Shown here: one piece after another, positions 5,859-7,196 of the stretch
Position numbering within the stretch: the stretch's first letter is position 1
Layout of the letters: each line of letters opens with the position of its first letter
Assembly: GCA_028711675.1 (NCBI GenBank)
Contig: JAQTRT010000165.1
Location: forward strand, 1-7,196
Origin: a bacterium
Lineage (GTDB): Bacteria > Spirochaetota > JAHITG01
Length of the DNA: 7,196 bases
Reading direction: 5' to 3'
Notes under the pieces: generated by a model
What the model saw: the letters and a program-made list of their open reading frames with translations, nothing else
What the model was told of the DNA's origin: nothing
Database searches by the model: none
Translations under genes and position numbers: made by a program

Positions 5859-6572
5859 TTATTGCCCGCGGCCGAGGATAAGGACATTGATCCGGCCTGC
5901 GCCCGCTTCCTTTAATGTACGGGAGCATTCCTGGACCGTTGCCCCTGTTGTGTACACGTCATCGAAAAGAAGGATGCGTTTCCCGCGGATAAGGGGGAGG
6001 GAACGGGCCGTGGTCCGGAAAGCCTCTTTGAGATTGACCAGTCTCTCTTCCTTCTTTAATCCGGATTGGGCCTGAGTGTTCCGGACCTTGATCAGGGCCT
6101 TTTTCAACACCGGAATACCCAGTTCCTGCGATAATAACCGGGTGATAAAAAAGGTCTGGTGAAATCCCCGTTCCATCAGACGGTCGCGGGCCAGGGGGAC
6201 CGGGATGAGGACATCGTTTCCGCGGAGAAAATCATCTTCTATCCTTTTCAGTATGAGACGTGTGAAATCATGAGCCATCTTCCAGCGGGAAGAGAACTTG
6301 TACAGGTGAATGGCTTCCCTGAACGTGCCTTCATAAACACCCACGCTCCGTATCTCCTGGTAATCGAACCGTTTATTGCTGCATTCCCGGCAGACGCCAT
6401 CCGGTGTGATGATACGCTTACCGCATTTCCGGCAGAAATCCTTTCCGGTCAGTTCAAGTTTTTCCCAGCAGGATGAGCAAAAACAGTTCGTGTCCCCGTG
6501 CGAAAGCTTTTTGTCGCAAATGTGGCAGTAATTGGGAAGTATAAAGTGAATGAAGGTATCAAGCCATTTCAT
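5859..6572 (-). CDS. comF: ComF-family phosphoribosyltransferase-like protein
   Basis: This 237-residue protein has the usual ComF length and layout. The N-terminus carries zinc-ribbon cysteines at C16, C19, C32 and C35 (plus C30), and a second set at C47, C50, C61 and C64. A type I phosphoribosyltransferase fold follows, with IPVPLARDRLMERGFHQ near 123-139. The PRPP-binding loop ILLFDDVYTTGAT is at about 200-212. In transformable bacteria ComF/GntX proteins help DNA uptake across the inner membrane or its processing in the cytoplasm. In many others the role is unknown, and no other competence gene is seen here. The start is ATG 6572, not TTG 6575, because the Shine-Dalgarno GGGAGGT (6578-6584) is 5 bases from the ATG. 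The gene overlaps the end of coaE by 14 bases, so it is the third gene of the polA-coaE chain. The gene name follows the family and does not prove competence. Confidence 0.92.
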   Translation of the reverse strand: MKWLDTFIHFILPNYCHICDKKLSHGDTNCFCSSCWEKLELTGKDFCRKCGKRIITPDGVCRECSNKRFDYQEIRSVGVYEGTFREAIHLYKFSSRWKMAHDFTRLILKRIEDDFLRGNDVLIPVPLARDRLMERGFHQTFFITRLLSQELGIPVLKKALIKVRNTQAQSGLKKEERLVNLKEAFRTTARSLPLIRGKRILLFDDVYTTGATVQECSRTLKEAGAGRINVLILGRGQ

Positions 6573-7146
6573 CAAGCACCTCCCGGACCGTTCTTCTAAG
6601 CCTTCGGCCGGACAGGCAGAAAGGCCAGTTGTTGCTGATGACCAGACCGGCCTTCTTTTTCTTGACGTTCAGAGGGAGCTGGGATCGCCAGGCGAAATCA
6701 AATTCTCCGTAGCTCATCTTTCCTGTCCTTAAATAAGAGATAAACTTGTATGTGCTGACCGTGATGATAAGGTCCATCATATCCTGAAGGCTAAGTTCAA
6801 AGATAAGGGCTGCGTCCACGACCAGGATTTTTGTTTTTTTCTTTTTGTATGATGCGATCCCGGCGCGCAGCTGCCGGACCAGTTCCGGATGGATGATGGC
6901 ATTCAATCGCACCAGTTGTGTCCTGTCCCGGAAAACGATCTTCCGGAGAAGAGGACGGCAAATCGTGCCGTTCATGCATACTTTTTCGCCGAACGTCCTG
7001 ATCACTTTTTTTTTCACGTTTCCGGAAGCCAGTATCCGGTGGCTTAATTTGTCCAGATCAATGACCGGGCAGCCGTGCTCTTCAAAGAGACGGGCCAAGC
7101 TGCTCTTGCCTGAACCGATGGGACCTGTGATGCCTATAATTTTCAT
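6559..7146 (-). CDS. coaE: Dephospho-CoA kinase
   Basis: CoaE phosphorylates the ribose 3'-hydroxyl of dephospho-CoA with ATP, the last step of coenzyme A synthesis in the cytoplasm. The 195 residues match the family's usual length. Visible motifs are the P-loop GPIGSGKS (8-15), the substrate segment IDLDKLSH (29-36), LNAIIHP (81-87), VDAALIFE (110-117), the LID region with R140 and R154-SQLP (to 158), and VISNN near 169-173. The LID is somewhat unusual: the second arginine of the common RxxxR pattern appears replaced by K143, and the KKKK runs at 101-104 and 162-165 are notable. The start is ATG 7146, with GGGGAGAGG (7154-7162) ending 7 bases upstream; a longer TTG start at 7164 would skip this site and overlap polA further. 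The ATG overlaps the polA stop by one base (TGATG), and the 3' end overlaps the comF-like gene. Confidence 0.95.
   Translation of the reverse strand: MKIIGITGPIGSGKSSLARLFEEHGCPVIDLDKLSHRILASGNVKKKVIRTFGEKVCMNGTICRPLLRKIVFRDRTQLVRLNAIIHPELVRQLRAGIASYKKKKTKILVVDAALIFELSLQDMMDLIITVSTYKFISYLRTGKMSYGEFDFAWRSQLPLNVKKKKAGLVISNNWPFCLSGRRLRRTVREVLDEMA
6578..6584 (-). promoter_or_regulatory. Ribosome binding site of the comF-like gene
   Basis: GGGAGGT on the minus strand lies 5 bases before ATG 6572 and within the coaE coding sequence. It decides between ATG 6572 and the TTG immediately upstream, which would leave only 2 bases of spacing. Confidence 0.8.
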
Positions 7147-7196
7147 CAATGGGCCTCTCCCCAATTGGGTCCGAAATTCATCTCTACCCTGATGGG
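7146..7196 (-). CDS. polA: DNA polymerase I, last 16 codons (rest outside window)
   Basis: Upstream of coaE on the minus strand a frame is open from the window edge to TGA (7148-7146). It encodes PIRVEMNFGPNWGEAH. DNA polymerase I proteins characteristically end with VPL-x-V-(D/E)-x-x-x-G-x-NW-x-x-AH, and this matches very well; the remaining part of the gene would lie to the right. The stop overlaps the coaE ATG by one base. polA next to coaE is a known arrangement in several bacterial groups. The fragment is short, so the call rests on this C-terminal signature plus the neighbour. Confidence 0.82.
   Translation of the reverse strand, partial: PIRVEMNFGPNWGEAH

Overview
This is a compact bacterial chromosome segment of middling GC content. 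RecN, DNA polymerase I, CoaE and a ComF-type protein make it clearly bacterial. Secreted and membrane-anchored beta-rich proteins suggest, but do not prove, a cell envelope with a periplasm. Nothing fixes the phylum; the weakly conserved accessory proteins would suit an uncultivated lineage. I see no tRNA, rRNA, CRISPR array, insertion sequence or phage gene.

Left part (1-3704). The 3' end of recN runs rightward and meets, with zero bases between the stop codons, a leftward two-gene unit. The upstream gene of that unit (2280-3704) encodes a single-pass membrane protein with eight FG-GAP/PQQ-like repeats, probably an eight-bladed beta-propeller outside the cytoplasm. The downstream gene (334-2280) encodes an exported von Willebrand factor A (VWA) protein with an intact metal site and further beta-sandwich regions. 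The two overlap by one base (TAATG), so they are probably co-translated and may work together at the envelope. This pair is the least explained system in the window.

Middle part (3705-5559). A 106-base divergent spacer carries a good sigma70-like promoter driving an unrecognised 152-residue helical protein (3811-4269). Its start codon lies only 8 bases after the -10 box, implying a leaderless or nearly leaderless mRNA. That gene converges, with 15 bases between stops, on a leftward unit made of a 57-residue two-helix membrane protein (5386-5559, excellent ribosome binding site) and a flippase-like integral membrane protein of the LPG_synthase_TM family (4285-5379).

Spacer 5560-5858 (299 bases) has no gene. 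It contains a probable promoter for the leftward membrane unit, a hairpin in that unit's predicted leader, a second 8-bp inverted repeat, and a larger imperfect palindrome built from a degenerate seven-base repeat just downstream of the comF-like gene.

Right part (5859-7196). A tightly overlapping leftward housekeeping chain: the last 16 codons of polA, then coaE (last step of coenzyme A synthesis), then a ComF-family phosphoribosyltransferase-like protein. polA and coaE overlap as TGATG; coaE and the comF-like gene overlap by 14 bases. The promoter of this chain lies beyond the window.
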